Assembly: GCF_003367395.1 (NCBI RefSeq)
Contig: NZ_CP031417.1
Coordinates: 1,612,001-1,676,000 of the forward strand
Reading direction: 5' to 3'
From: Pseudolabrys taiwanensis
Lineage (GTDB): Bacteria > Pseudomonadota > Alphaproteobacteria > Rhizobiales > Xanthobacteraceae
DNA: 64,000 nt
In this document: positions 24,078-33,337 of the stretch, one piece after another
Layout of the letters: the number at the start of each line of letters is the position of its first letter
Numbering within the stretch: the first letter of the stretch is position 1
The notes under the pieces: generated by a model
Told to the model about the DNA's origin: nothing
The model's input: the letters and a program-made list of their open reading frames with translations, nothing else
The model's database searches: none
Program-made: the position numbers and the translations under genes

Positions 24078-24230
24078 CGAATTCGAAGCCTTTGGGTCCC
24101 GCCCCGCTGTCGCCGTATTCCCCGGCCTTCCTAAGCGCTAACGGTGCCCTGACTCACTCGTGATCGGGCCTCGCGTTGACCGCCCGAAGGCGTGTCACTA
24201 GGTTCGCGCCCAGCCGGTAAAAGCGGGAAT

Positions 24231-25661
24231 ATGACTAGTAAAGGCACACCTATCAGCCGCCGGCGCGGGGCGCCAGCAGCCCGCGCTCTGGCGATGGCCA
24301 CCGCCGTCGCCGTGGCGCTCACATCCGTGGGCCCGGCCGCGCCGCCCGCGCGCGCGCAGAGTGCGACGCGTGGCATGCCGATCATCCGCGACACCGAGAT
24401 CGAGCAGCTGATGCGCGATTACGCGACGCCGATCCTGCGCGCCGCCGGTCTTGCCAAGCAGAACGTCAAGGTCGTCGTTCTCAACAACCGTTCGTTCAAC
24501 GCCTTCGTCATGGACGGGCGCCACATTTTCGTCCACGCCGGCGCGCTGTTCGACGCCAAGACGCCGAATGAGGTGATCGGCGTGTTCGCGCACGAGACCG
24601 GCCACATGGCCGGCGGCCATCTGCAGCGCCTGCGCGAGCAGCTCGCCAGCGCCCAGACCGCGTCCATCATCGCCCTGCTCGCCGGCATCGGCGCCCTCGC
24701 GGCCGGTGCCCGCGCCGGCGGCGGCGGCGGCGACGTCGGCATGGCGGCGATCATGGCGCCGCAATCCGCCATCCAGCGCTCGCTGCTGGCTTACGTGCGC
24801 ACGCAGGAAGACCAGGCCGACCACGCCGGTTTGAAATTCCTCAACGCCACGCACCAGTCGCCGCGCGGCATGGTCGACCTGTTCAAGCGTCTGGCCAGCG
24901 AGAACCTGTTCGCGTCGAAATACGTCGATCCCTATCTGCAGTCGCATCCGATGCCGACCGACCGCGTCGCCGCGCTCGAGACGCAGGCGAAAGCCAGTCC
25001 CTATTGGGACCGCAAGGATCCGCCCGAACTGCAGATGCGGCACGACATGATGCGCGCCAAACTGTCCGGCTTCCTCGAGAACCCCGGCACGGTCGCGCGC
25101 CGCTATCCGCTCAGCGACACCAGCCTGCCCGCGCGTTACGCCCGCGCCATCTCCGCCTACCGGCATTCCGACCTGCGCCAGGCGATCGCCATGATCGACG
25201 GGCTCATCAGCGCGCAGCCGGGCAATCCCTACTTCCACGAACTCAAGGGTCAGGCGCTGCTGGAAGGCGGCCGGCCCGCCGAGGCGGTGGCGCCGCTGCG
25301 GCAAGCCTCTCAGATGTCGCACCACGCGCCGCTGATCGACGTCATGCTGGCGCAGGCGTTGAACGCGACCAGCAACAAGGCCTATGCCGAAGAGGCCGTC
25401 GGCCTGCTGCGCAACGCCGTCAGCCGCGATCCCGACGTACCCTCCGCCTACACCCAGCTCGCCATGGCCTATGGCCGCAAAGGCGATCTTGCCAATGCCG
25501 ATCTTGCCTCAGCGCAAGCGGCCTTCACGAGCGGCGACCTCGTGACCGCGCGTCAGCTCGCCACACGCGCCAAGACCCGTCTCCCCGTCGGCTCACCCGC
25601 CTGGGTGCGCGCCGACGATATCGTCAACGTCAAACCGGCCAATATCAGAGCCGGCAATTGA
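24231..25661 (+). CDS. Periplasmic M48 metalloprotease with TPR repeats (BepA-like)
   Basis: A 476-residue exported protease/chaperone of the BepA (YfgC) type, which in E. coli supports outer-membrane LptD assembly or degrades misassembled barrels. It has an Arg-rich signal peptide (to about RAQS, residue 43). The M48 domain contains HETGH (zinc and catalytic Glu) and QEDQADHAGL with the third ligand. The C-terminal ~170 residues are TPR-like helices (YFHELKGQALLEGGRPAEAV, AYTQLAMAYGRKGD). ATG 24231 is chosen because it begins the signal peptide. The DsbA-like gene follows 23 bases later, suggesting an envelope-quality operon. Confidence 0.9.
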   Translation: MTSKGTPISRRRGAPAARALAMATAVAVALTSVGPAAPPARAQSATRGMPIIRDTEIEQLMRDYATPILRAAGLAKQNVKVVVLNNRSFNAFVMDGRHIFVHAGALFDAKTPNEVIGVFAHETGHMAGGHLQRLREQLASAQTASIIALLAGIGALAAGARAGGGGGDVGMAAIMAPQSAIQRSLLAYVRTQEDQADHAGLKFLNATHQSPRGMVDLFKRLASENLFASKYVDPYLQSHPMPTDRVAALETQAKASPYWDRKDPPELQMRHDMMRAKLSGFLENPGTVARRYPLSDTSLPARYARAISAYRHSDLRQAIAMIDGLISAQPGNPYFHELKGQALLEGGRPAEAVAPLRQASQMSHHAPLIDVMLAQALNATSNKAYAEEAVGLLRNAVSRDPDVPSAYTQLAMAYGRKGDLANADLASAQAAFTSGDLVTARQLATRAKTRLPVGSPAWVRADDIVNVKPANIRAGN

Positions 25662-25684
25662 CCACCCGCAAAGGACCACGTCTC

Positions 25685-26455
25685 ATGATCAAGAGCCCGC
25701 GCCTCCTCGCCGCCGTCTGCGCCGCGATGCTGGCCATCGCCGCGCCGCACGCCACGCGCGCCGCCGAATTCAACGACGGACAACGTGGCGAGATCGAAAA
25801 GATCGTCCGCGACTATCTCGTCTCCCATCCGGAAGTGCTGCAGGAGGCGATGGCCGAACTCGAAAAGCGCCAGACCGCCGCCGAAGCCGAGAAGCACAAG
25901 GACGCCGTCAAGGAGCACGCGGATGCGCTGTTCTCCTCGCCGCGCCAGGTGGTGCTGGGCAATCCGCAGGGCAACGTCACCTTCGTCGAGTTCTTCGATT
26001 ACAACTGCGGCTACTGCAAGCGCGCCATGGACGACATGATGGCGCTGCTGAAGGGCGATCCGAACCTGAAGATCGTGCTCAAGGAATTCCCCGTGCTCGG
26101 ACCGGGCTCGGTCGAAGCGGCGCAGGTCGCGGTCGCCGTGCGCATGCAGGACAAGTCCGGCAAGAAGTATCTTGAATTCCACCAGAAGCTCCTCGGCGGC
26201 CGTGGCCAGGCCGATCGCGCCCGCGCGCTCGCCGTCGCCAAGGAGATCGGCATGAACATGACGCAGCTCGAGAAGGACATGCAGAGCCCCGAGGTGAAGA
26301 CGACCCTGCAGGAAAACTTCAAGGTCGCCGAAGCGCTCGGCCTCAACGGCACGCCGAGCTACGTGATCGGCGACAAGGTGATCGTCGGCGCCGTCGGCCT
26401 GCCCTCGCTGCAGGAAGGCATCAACAACGCCCGCTGCGGCAAGGCGAGCTGCTAA
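25685..26455 (+). CDS. DsbA/Com1-family thiol-disulfide oxidoreductase
   Basis: A 256-residue periplasmic thioredoxin-fold protein. The signal peptide is about residues 1-26 (ATRA-AEF), followed by a helical N-terminal extension (YLVSHPEVLQEAMAELEKRQ) typical of Com1/ScsC-like DsbA relatives. The active site is Cys108-Gly-Tyr-Cys111 in FFDYNCGYCKR, and the cis-Pro loop is in LNGTPSYVIGDKV. It probably introduces or isomerises disulfides in exported proteins. AAAGGA precedes the ATG. It follows the M48 protease by 23 bases and is closed by a strong terminator. Confidence 0.92.
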   Translation: MIKSPRLLAAVCAAMLAIAAPHATRAAEFNDGQRGEIEKIVRDYLVSHPEVLQEAMAELEKRQTAAEAEKHKDAVKEHADALFSSPRQVVLGNPQGNVTFVEFFDYNCGYCKRAMDDMMALLKGDPNLKIVLKEFPVLGPGSVEAAQVAVAVRMQDKSGKKYLEFHQKLLGGRGQADRARALAVAKEIGMNMTQLEKDMQSPEVKTTLQENFKVAEALGLNGTPSYVIGDKVIVGAVGLPSLQEGINNARCGKASC

Positions 26456-26490
26456 GCACGCTTTCGCCGGCACAGGCGTGACGAAATCGA

Positions 26491-26521
26491 GGGAGGCGTA
26501 CGATGTACGCCTCCCTTTTTC
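26491..26521 (+). terminator. Rho-independent terminator of the M48-DsbA operon
   Basis: GGGAGGCGTAC-gat-GTACGCCTCCC followed by TTTTT: a perfect 11-bp stem with a 3-base loop and T-tract, 35 bases after the stop codon. Confidence 0.95.
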
Positions 26522-26633
26522 GTGCCCGCGGCCGCTCGCCTCGCGCAACTGGCCGATCAAAACCAGGCTGGACAGCACCACAGGATTATCATGTGATTAT
26601 CGGACGGAGATCGCTCGCGATAGGAGCCCGGCC

Positions 26634-27443
26634 GTGGCAGCGCAAGACACCGTATTCGCCGGATCGGTCCCGGAATTCTACGACCGGATGATGGTGCCGC
26701 TGATTTTCGAACCTTACGCGCAGGACCTTGCCCGCCGCGTCGCGCAAGCGCGGCCGCGCTCAGTGCTGGAGGTCGCGGCCGGTACCGGTGTGGTCACGCG
26801 TGCCATCGCAGCGATGCTGCCGGACACGCGCCTTGTCGCGACCGACCTCAACGAACCGATGCTGACCTTCGCCAAGACCTGCCAGCCCGACGGCGCGCGC
26901 ATTCAATGGCAGCAAGCGGACGCCATGGCGCTGCCTTTCGACGCGCAGAGCTTCGATGTCGTCGCCTGCCAGTTCGGTGCGATGTTCTTTCCCGACAAGG
27001 TCCAAGCCTATCGCGAAGCGCGGCGCGTGCTGAATGACGGCGGACTGTTCCTGTTCAGCGTGTGGGATCGCATTTCCGAGAACGACTTCGCCGATGTCGT
27101 GACGCAGTGCTTGGCCGGCGTCTTCCCCGCCGATCCGCCTTGCTTCCTGGCGCGCACGCCGCACGGCTATCACGATACGAGACGGATCGCGGCGGAGCTC
27201 GCAGATGCCGGCTTTGCCGACGTCACCATCGAGGCGGTGGGCGCGACAAGCAAGGCCGGCTCGGCCCGCGATCCCGCGATCGCCTATTGTCAGGGCACCC
27301 CGTTGCGCATGGAGATCGTCGCGCGTGACGCGGAGGGCCTCGAGCGCGCGACCGACGTTGCGGCCGCCGCGCTGGCCGAACGATTCGGCGAAGGGCCGAT
27401 AAGCGGCCGCATCCACGCCTTCGTCGTCACTGCCAAGCGCTGA
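26634..27443 (+). CDS. Class I SAM-dependent methyltransferase
   Basis: A 269-residue methyltransferase of the UbiE/Methyltransf_11 type. Motif I is VLEVAAGTGVVTRAI, followed by the acidic loop LVATDLNEPML, then QQADAMALPFDAQSFDVVACQFGAMFF (motifs II/III) and ARRVLNDGGLFLFSVWD. GTG 26634 is taken as start because TAGGAG lies 7 bases upstream and the protein then begins MAAQDTVFAGSVPEFYD; the in-frame sequence upstream overlaps the preceding terminator. The substrate cannot be deduced. It is transcribed alone. Confidence 0.87.
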   Translation: MAAQDTVFAGSVPEFYDRMMVPLIFEPYAQDLARRVAQARPRSVLEVAAGTGVVTRAIAAMLPDTRLVATDLNEPMLTFAKTCQPDGARIQWQQADAMALPFDAQSFDVVACQFGAMFFPDKVQAYREARRVLNDGGLFLFSVWDRISENDFADVVTQCLAGVFPADPPCFLARTPHGYHDTRRIAAELADAGFADVTIEAVGATSKAGSARDPAIAYCQGTPLRMEIVARDAEGLERATDVAAAALAERFGEGPISGRIHAFVVTAKR

Positions 27444-27470
27444 TCCGCCGATTTCGCACTGCGGTGCGCG

Positions 27471-27495
27471 GGAACAATGTTCCATGATTTCCGTT
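27471..27495 (+). promoter_or_regulatory. EcfG-type (general stress response) promoter
   Basis: GGAAC (27471-27475), 16 bases, then CGTT (27492-27495) followed by G. This matches the alphaproteobacterial EcfG sigma-factor consensus GGAAC-N16/17-CGTT exactly. The -10 element ends only 10 bases before ATG 27506, so the transcript would be leaderless or nearly so. Confidence 0.72.
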
Positions 27496-27505
27496 GTAAG
27501 CGGCC

Positions 27506-28633
27506 ATGTACACATTGGGGATCGAAGAGGAATACTTCGTATTCGACGCTAAGACGCGTCGGGCGGTGCGCCGCCTTAACAAGAAATTCCTCGGCCACGT
27601 TCAGAAAGAACTCGGCAAGCACGTCACCACCGAGATGCTGCAGTCGCAGATCGAGGTGGTGTCGCCCATCTGCGCGACGATGAACGAAGCGCGCGGGCAC
27701 CTGTCACGTTATCGTCACGTGCTCAGCGAGACCGCGAAGGCCTACGGGCTCGGCGTCGCGGCGATGGGCACCTTTCCGCTCGCTTATTGGCCGGAGCAGG
27801 AGATCACGCCGAAGGATCGCTACGACGCGATCATCGAAGATCTGCAGATGATCGGCTTCCGCAACATGCTGTGCGGCATGCACGTGCATGTCGCGGTGCC
27901 GGACGTCGATGCCCGCGTCAATCTCATCGCGCGCATGACGCCGTTCCTGCCGCTGCTGCTCGCCTTCTCGACATCGTCGCCGTTCTGGCAGGGCCAACGC
28001 ACCGGCCTCCATGGCTATCGTCTCGCCGCCTACGATGAATTGCCGCGCACCGGCCTGCCCGAGCTGCTGCCCACCAAGGAAGAGTTCGACGAATACATCG
28101 CGGCCTTGACCTGGGCGCGGATCATCCCCGACGCGAGCTACATCTGGTGGGCGGTGCGGCCCTCGCTGGCGCATCCGACCATCGAGTTGCGCATCGCCGA
28201 CAGCTGCACGCGGCTCGAGGATGCGCTGGCCATCGCCGCCCTCTTCCGCTGCCTGACGCGCGCGCTCGACCGCGACCGCGCTTTGAACGCCGGCTTCGAC
28301 CGGGTCGGCCGCGCCATCACGCAGGAGAACAAGTGGCATGCGCAGCGCTACGGCATCCACGCCACCTTCGTCGATCCGTTCTCGCGCTCGCCGCTCTCGG
28401 CCGACGACTGGCTGGAGCAGATCGTCGACCTCGTCGCGCCAGACATGATGGCGCTCGGCTGCGAGGCCGAGATCCGCCACCTCGACACGATCCTGGCCGG
28501 GGGCACCAGCGCCGACCGGCAGATGGAGATCTTCGCCGCCAGCCGGTCGACCGGGGCCAAAAGGTTGACCGCGCTCAAGGAAGTGGTGGACTGGGCGGCG
28601 GCGACCACGGCCGGGACCGGCCAACGCCCCTGA
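27506..28633 (+). CDS. Carboxylate-amine ligase, YbdK/GCS2 family
   Basis: A 375-residue member of the GCS2 family (YbdK-like weak glutamate-cysteine ligases; ATP-dependent carboxylate-amine ligation). The N-terminus MYTLGIEEEYFVFD carries the metal/ATP-binding Glu cluster. Further landmarks are EMLQSQIEVVSPIC, MHVHVAVPD, HPTIELRIADSCTR and the C-terminal LDTILAGGTSADRQ. The length fits the family. There is no ribosome site in the 10-base gap to the predicted EcfG promoter, consistent with a leaderless message. The product is unproven; a thiol or redox-related role would suit stress control. Confidence 0.88.
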   Translation: MYTLGIEEEYFVFDAKTRRAVRRLNKKFLGHVQKELGKHVTTEMLQSQIEVVSPICATMNEARGHLSRYRHVLSETAKAYGLGVAAMGTFPLAYWPEQEITPKDRYDAIIEDLQMIGFRNMLCGMHVHVAVPDVDARVNLIARMTPFLPLLLAFSTSSPFWQGQRTGLHGYRLAAYDELPRTGLPELLPTKEEFDEYIAALTWARIIPDASYIWWAVRPSLAHPTIELRIADSCTRLEDALAIAALFRCLTRALDRDRALNAGFDRVGRAITQENKWHAQRYGIHATFVDPFSRSPLSADDWLEQIVDLVAPDMMALGCEAEIRHLDTILAGGTSADRQMEIFAASRSTGAKRLTALKEVVDWAAATTAGTGQRP

Positions 28634-28733
28634 CGCCTTACCCACCGTCCGGGCTTCCCCTCACCCCCCGCTCCCCCTATAAAGCGGCGCAGTTTCGCGC
28701 CTCCAAAGCGGGGCGCCCACCAGCCGGACCCCC

Positions 28734-29189
28734 ATGCCGCAGACCGTCTACGTCCTCAACGGGCCCAACATGAACCTGCTCGGCACCCGCGAGCCGGAGA
28801 AGTACGGGCATGCCACGCTCGCCGACGTAGAAAAACTGTGCGCCACTACCGCCGCGCGCTTCGGCCTCGACGTGGTGTTCCGCCAGTCCAACCACGAAGG
28901 CGAGATCGTCACCTGGATCCAGGAGGCGAAGGCCAAGGGCGCCGCCGGCATCCTGCTGAACGCGGCCGGCTATACCACCACGTCGATCGCCATTCTGGAC
29001 GCGCTGCTCGCCGTGCAGGTGCCGACGATCGAAATCCACATGACGAACATCCACGCGCGTGAAAGCTTTCGTCAGAACTCTTATGTATCGAAGGCGGCCA
29101 AGGCCGTGATCGCCGGTTTCGGCGTCGACAGCTATCGCCTCGGCATCATCGGGCTCGCCGGCATCGTCGGCGCCAAGGACAAGCAATAG
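28734..29189 (+). CDS. aroQ: 3-dehydroquinate dehydratase, type II
   Basis: A 151-residue shikimate-pathway enzyme converting 3-dehydroquinate to 3-dehydroshikimate. Type II landmarks are [17 protein letters not shown] with catalytic Tyr24, [25 protein letters not shown], and [14 protein letters not shown] with catalytic His and Arg. Standard length. It begins the aroQ-accB-accC cluster, a conserved arrangement in many proteobacteria. Confidence 0.97.
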   Translation: MPQTVYVLNGPNMNLLGTREPEKYGHATLADVEKLCATTAARFGLDVVFRQSNHEGEIVTWIQEAKAKGAAGILLNAAGYTTTSIAILDALLAVQVPTIEIHMTNIHARESFRQNSYVSKAAKAVIAGFGVDSYRLGIIGLAGIVGAKDKQ

Positions 29190-29237
29190 CGCGGCTCTCG
29201 CCAGCCGCGTCATCTCTCTCTTCAAGACGGATCATCG

Positions 29238-29705
29238 ATGGCCAAATCGGCAAAGACCTTAGTCGACCGCGAACTCATCCAGGAGCTGTCGAAGCTTCTC
29301 GACGAGACGGGTCTGACCGAAATCGAAATCGAGCAGGACGGCCAGCGCATCCGCGTTGCCCGTGGCGCGGCGGCCGCGCCGACGGTCGTCGTGCCCGCGC
29401 GTGCCATGCCGGCCGCGATCCCGCAGCCGGTCGGTGAATCCGCCGCGGCGCCGCTCGATCCGGCCAAGCATCCCGGCGTCGTCACCTCGCCGATGGTCGG
29501 CACCGCCTATGCCGCGCCCGAACCCGGCGCCAAGCCGTTCGTCGAGATCGGCAGCAAGGTGAAAGCCGGCGAGACGCTGCTGATCGTCGAAGCCATGAAG
29601 ACGATGAACCAGATCCCCGCCCCGCGCGGCGGCACCGTGATCCAGATCCTGTTCGAGGACGGGCAGCCGGTCGAGTTCGGCGAGCCGCTGGTGATTATCG
29701 AGTAG
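29238..29705 (+). CDS. accB: Biotin carboxyl carrier protein of acetyl-CoA carboxylase
   Basis: A 155-residue carrier for the first step of fatty-acid synthesis. The N-terminal helix ([20 protein letters not shown]) is followed by an Ala/Pro linker and the biotinyl domain (about 80-155). Lys121 in EAMKTMNQ is the biotinylation site, and the thumb region SPMVGTAY is present. It lies 48 bases after aroQ and before accC, from which it is separated by an inserted palindromic repeat. Confidence 0.97.
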   Translation: MAKSAKTLVDRELIQELSKLLDETGLTEIEIEQDGQRIRVARGAAAAPTVVVPARAMPAAIPQPVGESAAAPLDPAKHPGVVTSPMVGTAYAAPEPGAKPFVEIGSKVKAGETLLIVEAMKTMNQIPAPRGGTVIQILFEDGQPVEFGEPLVIIE

Positions 29706-29713
29706 TCCTCTTC

Positions 29714-29819
29714 TGTCATCGCCCGCGAAAGCGGGCGATCCAGTAACCACAGACGAAGCGAATGCATACAACCGAAGCCACACGGAATACTGGATGCTCC
29801 GCTTTCGCAGGGCATGACA
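29714..29819. repeat. Palindromic repeat inserted between accB and accC
   Basis: A 106-base element bounded by TGTCATCGCCCGC and GCAGGGCATGACA, with an inner hairpin GCCCGC-gaaa-GCGGGC. It occupies nearly the whole accB-accC gap. Its last bases create an ATG at 29814 in frame with accC, which should not be taken as the start. Confidence 0.8.
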
Positions 29820-29825
29820 TCTGCA

Positions 29826-31193
29826 ATGTTCGATAAAATCCTCATCGCCAATCGCGGCGAGATCGCGCTGCGTGTCCTGCGGGCCTGCAAGGAGCTCGGC
29901 ATTCCGACCGTGGCGGTGCATTCGACCGCCGACGCCGACGCCATGCATGTGCGCTTCGCCGACGAGAGCGTGTGCATCGGCCCGCCGGCGGCGAAGGACT
30001 CCTATCTGAACATCCCGGCGATCCTCGCCGCTTGCGAGATCACCGGCGCCGACGCCGTGCATCCCGGCTACGGCTTCCTGTCGGAGAACGCGCGCTTTGC
30101 CGAGATCCTCGCCGATCACGGCCTCGCCTTCATCGGCCCGAAGGCCGAGCACATCCGCATCATGGGCGACAAGATCGAGGCCAAGCGCACGGCCAAGCGC
30201 CTCGGCATTCCGGTTGTGCCCGGCTCCGAAGGCGGCGTGTCGTCCGACGCCGAAGCCAAGAAGATCGCCGACGAGATCGGCTATCCGGTGCTGATCAAGG
30301 CCGCGGCCGGCGGCGGCGGACGCGGCATGAAGGTCGCGCGCACGGCCGCCGACCTGTCGACCGCGTTGTCGACGGCGCGCAGCGAAGCCAAGGCGGCCTT
30401 CGGCGACGACGCCGTCTACATCGAGAAGTATCTGGAAAAGCCGCGCCACATCGAGATCCAGGTGCTCGGCGACGGCAAGGGCCACGCCATCCATCTCGGC
30501 GAGCGCGACTGCTCGCTGCAACGCCGGCACCAGAAAGTGCTCGAGGAAAGCCCCTCGCCCGCGCTCAACGTCAAGGCGCGCGACGAGATCGGCGAGGTCG
30601 TCGCCAAGGCGATGCGCGAGATCAATTATCTCGGCGTCGGCACGGTCGAATTCCTCTACGAGGACGGCAAGTTCTACTTCATCGAGATGAACACGCGCAT
30701 CCAGGTCGAGCATCCGGTGACCGAAATGATCACCGACATCGACCTGATCTTCGAGCAGATCCGCGTCGCCGCCGGCGCCGAGCTGACCTTGAAGCAGAGC
30801 GACATCCGCTTCCACGGTCACGCCATCGAGTGCCGCATCAATGCGGAGAACCCGGTGTCGTTCCGGCCCTCGCCCGGCAAGATCCTGCACTATCACCCGC
30901 CCGGCGGTCTCGGCGTGCGCATCGACTCGGCGGTCTATCAGGGCTACTCGATCCCGCCTTATTACGACTCGCTAGTGGGCAAGCTGATCGTGCACGGCAA
31001 GACGCGGCAGGAATGCCTGATGCGGCTCAAGCGTGCGCTCGACGAAGTCGTCGTCGACGGCATCGAGACGACGCTGCCGCTGTTCCGAGCGCTGCTCGCC
31101 GAGCCGGACATCATCGACGGCAACTATCACATCCACTGGCTCGAGCAGTTCCTCGCGAGCGGCGGCATGCAGAGCGAGCCGCTGTCGTCCTGA
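29826..31193 (+). CDS. accC: Biotin carboxylase of acetyl-CoA carboxylase
   Basis: A 455-residue ATP-grasp enzyme that carboxylates biotin on AccB using ATP and bicarbonate. It starts [16 protein letters not shown]. Visible features are [15 protein letters not shown], the Gly-rich ATP loop [14 protein letters not shown], the [17 protein letters not shown] motif, [14 protein letters not shown], and [14 protein letters not shown] with metal-binding Glu and catalytic Arg. ATG 29826 is chosen because the in-frame ATG at 29814 is part of a repeat. Length is standard. In relatives aat usually follows closely; here it is 11 kb away. Confidence 0.97.
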   Translation: MFDKILIANRGEIALRVLRACKELGIPTVAVHSTADADAMHVRFADESVCIGPPAAKDSYLNIPAILAACEITGADAVHPGYGFLSENARFAEILADHGLAFIGPKAEHIRIMGDKIEAKRTAKRLGIPVVPGSEGGVSSDAEAKKIADEIGYPVLIKAAAGGGGRGMKVARTAADLSTALSTARSEAKAAFGDDAVYIEKYLEKPRHIEIQVLGDGKGHAIHLGERDCSLQRRHQKVLEESPSPALNVKARDEIGEVVAKAMREINYLGVGTVEFLYEDGKFYFIEMNTRIQVEHPVTEMITDIDLIFEQIRVAAGAELTLKQSDIRFHGHAIECRINAENPVSFRPSPGKILHYHPPGGLGVRIDSAVYQGYSIPPYYDSLVGKLIVHGKTRQECLMRLKRALDEVVVDGIETTLPLFRALLAEPDIIDGNYHIHWLEQFLASGGMQSEPLSS

Positions 31194-31235
31194 CGGCGGC
31201 CGCATCGCCAGGAACACGCGCCTGAGCGAGCCAAC

Positions 31236-31260
31236 GCGGGCGAACGCGACGTTCGCCCGC
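31236..31260. terminator. Shared hairpin between accC and the convergent porin-like gene
   Basis: GCGGGCGAAC-gcgac-GTTCGCCCGC: a perfect 10-bp stem located between two convergent genes, 43 bases after the accC stop and 8 bases from the other stop. Likely bidirectional; there is no strong T-tract. Confidence 0.65.
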
Positions 31261-31267
31261 CCGCAGA

Positions 31268-31975
31268 TCAGAACCGGTAGTTGAGCCCGGCGCGGGCCAG
31301 ACCAAACTTCAGATCGGGCTTCAACGCCGAACCCGTGCCGCCAATGATGTCGGCGAGATAGTTGTTCTTTTCGCCCAGATCGACGTGCAGATACTCGAAC
31401 TTGGCGCTCCAATTCTCGCGCACCGCGATTTCCACGCCGCCGCCAAACGTCCAGCCACGATGCGTCGCCGTGTCCTCGACACGGGTTCCGCTCACGACAT
31501 CGTGGATCTCGAGCTTGTTCTTGCCGAAGGCAAAGCCGCCGGTGACGTACGGCATGACCCGATCGAAGGCGATCCCGAGGCGGCCACGCGCCGTTCCGAA
31601 CCACTCCAGCGCGTTCTTGGCGGTGACGGTCGTTGTCGGCAACAATGCGCTGCCGCTGGCGTCGGCATACTGCAAATCGACTTCGAAGCCGAATACTGCC
31701 CGGCCGGCCTGCCAGTTGTAACCGAGCTGCACGCCGCCAACGAAGCCATCATAGTCCGACGAGAACGGCAATGTCGCCGAGGAAACGCTGAGGATGGTGT
31801 CCGCCGTGCCGAAGGCATAGCCGGCGTTCACCCCTGCATAGAACCCGGTCCACGTCGCCGCACGCGCAGGCGAGAGCACTGTCGAAGCCGGCGCGATATC
31901 GGCGGCAGAGACCGGCGTCATGCCGGCAGACAGGAGAACGGCGGCAGCGGCCACGATCACTTTATTCATGGTCAT
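31268..31975 (-). CDS. Outer-membrane beta-barrel protein (Omp25/RopB-like)
   Basis: A 235-residue outer-membrane protein. The signal peptide ends near PVSA-ADI. The mature part shows GFYAGVNAGYAFG, the YDGFVGGVQLGYNWQAG repeat-like strands and WFGTARGRLGIAFDRVMPYVTGG. It ends AGLNYRF, with the C-terminal Phe needed for barrel insertion. This pattern is typical of Omp25/Omp31-type proteins of Hyphomicrobiales. AAGGGA seven bases before ATG 31975 decides the start. It is divergent from the AraC regulator. Confidence 0.9.
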   Translation of the reverse strand: MTMNKVIVAAAAVLLSAGMTPVSAADIAPASTVLSPARAATWTGFYAGVNAGYAFGTADTILSVSSATLPFSSDYDGFVGGVQLGYNWQAGRAVFGFEVDLQYADASGSALLPTTTVTAKNALEWFGTARGRLGIAFDRVMPYVTGGFAFGKNKLEIHDVVSGTRVEDTATHRGWTFGGGVEIAVRENWSAKFEYLHVDLGEKNNYLADIIGGTGSALKPDLKFGLARAGLNYRF

Positions 31976-32280
31976 TGTAAGTCCCTTGAACGTCACACGA
32001 CGGCGTGATTCCCGCGACCATCGTGCCGCAGACAAGGGGCCACCGCGTTGCTCCTCGGCGCGCAGACTTTGGACTTATGCGCACTTCGCGGATGGTTTGC
32101 GCCGCTTGTGTTGTTTGCGCCACGTCGCGACGAAACATCGCACCCATTCGGCATCGCGTAACGCAGCCTCGTTGGATGCCGCAAGCTTTCGGAAAGCCTG
32201 GGGTAAGTATTGGCTTTCAAAATGCCGCGCGCCGGGCAAAGGTAGACTTTCACCGCTCCCGACAATCTAAAGACAGCGCG
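31976..32280. other. Divergent intergenic region (305 bases)
   Basis: It lies between the leftward porin-like gene and the rightward AraC-family gene and must carry promoters for both. No gene, strong palindrome or known operator was recognised. The frame leading into the AraC gene is open for a long way upstream but has no family similarity. Confidence 0.4.
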
Positions 32281-33255
32281 ATGGGAAAGATCGTCTTCTC
32301 GACCGACCAGTTTGCCGGCCAACTGGACGATGCCCACCGCTTCGCGCTGTGGCGCGATCTCTATGCCGCGCAGTACGGCCTGCTCGATGCCGCGCGCGCC
32401 GAGGATCGCCCCTTTGCGGCGCATCTCGAGTTCGCACAATTCGGCACGATTGCGGCTGGCTGGTTCGACGGCGCCCTCAGACGCGTACGGCGCACGAAGC
32501 ATGAGCTGCGGTTGGACGCGCGAGACGAACTGTTCCTGTTCTTTAATCGCGGCGAGCATCCGGTCACCGTCCAACAGCGTGGTCGCGAGACGCTGGTGCA
32601 GCCCGGCATGCCGGCGCTTCTGAACTATTACGAGAACGGCGATTGCCACTTCGGTGAAGACCATCGCTGGATGGCATTCACGGTCTCGCGCAGCCGGCTG
32701 CAGGCGCTCATTCGCAATGTCGAAGATCTCGTCGCCCTGCCGCTCGATCCGCGGAACGAGGCGATGACCCATTTACGGCACTACGCCGATTTTCTGCACC
32801 GCGCCGGAGCGATCGACAACGATCCAGCCCTTGCCGAGCATGTCGGGCAATCGCTGCTGGACCTGATCGCCCTCGCCCTAGACAGCGACCGCGACACAGC
32901 CGCGTTGGCTCGTTCGCGCGGCCTGCGCGCCGCGCGCCTGCGGGCGGTGATTGCGGAGATCGAGGCTGGCTTCGCCGAGCCTGGGTTCTCACCTGGGATG
33001 GTGGCCCACAAGCTCCGCCTGTCGTTGCGTTATGTGCAGGACCTCTTGCACGACACCGGCGCCGGCTTCGTCGAACGCGTCACGGAACTGCGCTTGCAAA
33101 AAGCGCGCCGCATGTTGGGCGATCCGGCCTGTGACGCGATGACCATCGCCGACATCGCCTATTGCTGCGGCTTCAGCGAGGCGCCCTACTTCAACCGCTG
33201 TTTCCGCAAGCGTTTCGGCGGCCCGCCCACCTCGTTCCGCGCCGCGCCACGCTGA
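32281..33255 (+). CDS. AraC-family transcriptional regulator
   Basis: A 324-residue regulator. The N-terminal ~210 residues form a cupin-like AraC_binding_2 domain (FALWRDLYAAQYGL, FLFFNRGEHPVTVQQRG, QPGMPALLNYYENG). The C-terminal ~105 residues are the double helix-turn-helix: LSLRYVQDLLHDTG, then ELRLQKARRMLGDPA and the signature IADIAYCCGFSEAPYFNRCFRKRFG (positions about 291-315). ATG 32281 follows a weak ribosome site. The ligand and targets are unknown; the divergent outer-membrane protein gene is a natural candidate. Confidence 0.92.
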   Translation: MGKIVFSTDQFAGQLDDAHRFALWRDLYAAQYGLLDAARAEDRPFAAHLEFAQFGTIAAGWFDGALRRVRRTKHELRLDARDELFLFFNRGEHPVTVQQRGRETLVQPGMPALLNYYENGDCHFGEDHRWMAFTVSRSRLQALIRNVEDLVALPLDPRNEAMTHLRHYADFLHRAGAIDNDPALAEHVGQSLLDLIALALDSDRDTAALARSRGLRAARLRAVIAEIEAGFAEPGFSPGMVAHKLRLSLRYVQDLLHDTGAGFVERVTELRLQKARRMLGDPACDAMTIADIAYCCGFSEAPYFNRCFRKRFGGPPTSFRAAPR

Positions 33256-33286
33256 GATTCGGCCCTGCGGCGCGCTTGACGCATCC

Positions 33287-33332
33287 ATAGCCGTACGGCT
33301 ATACATCAATCCATAGCCAACGGGGTATGGAT
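33287..33332. promoter_or_regulatory. Tandem palindromic operators before the ArsR gene
   Basis: Two palindromes lie in a row: ATAGCCGTACGGCTAT (33287-33302, perfect) and ATCCATAGCC-aacg-GGGTATGGAT (33309-33332, one mismatch). They end just before the ArsR start and share the ATAGCC core, as expected for a dimeric autorepressor with two sites. Confidence 0.65.
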
Positions 33333-33337
33333 TGCGC

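Noticed and set aside
29814..29825. ATG 29814 as accC start
   Set aside because: It belongs to the end of a palindromic repeat; the family N-terminus begins at ATG 29826.
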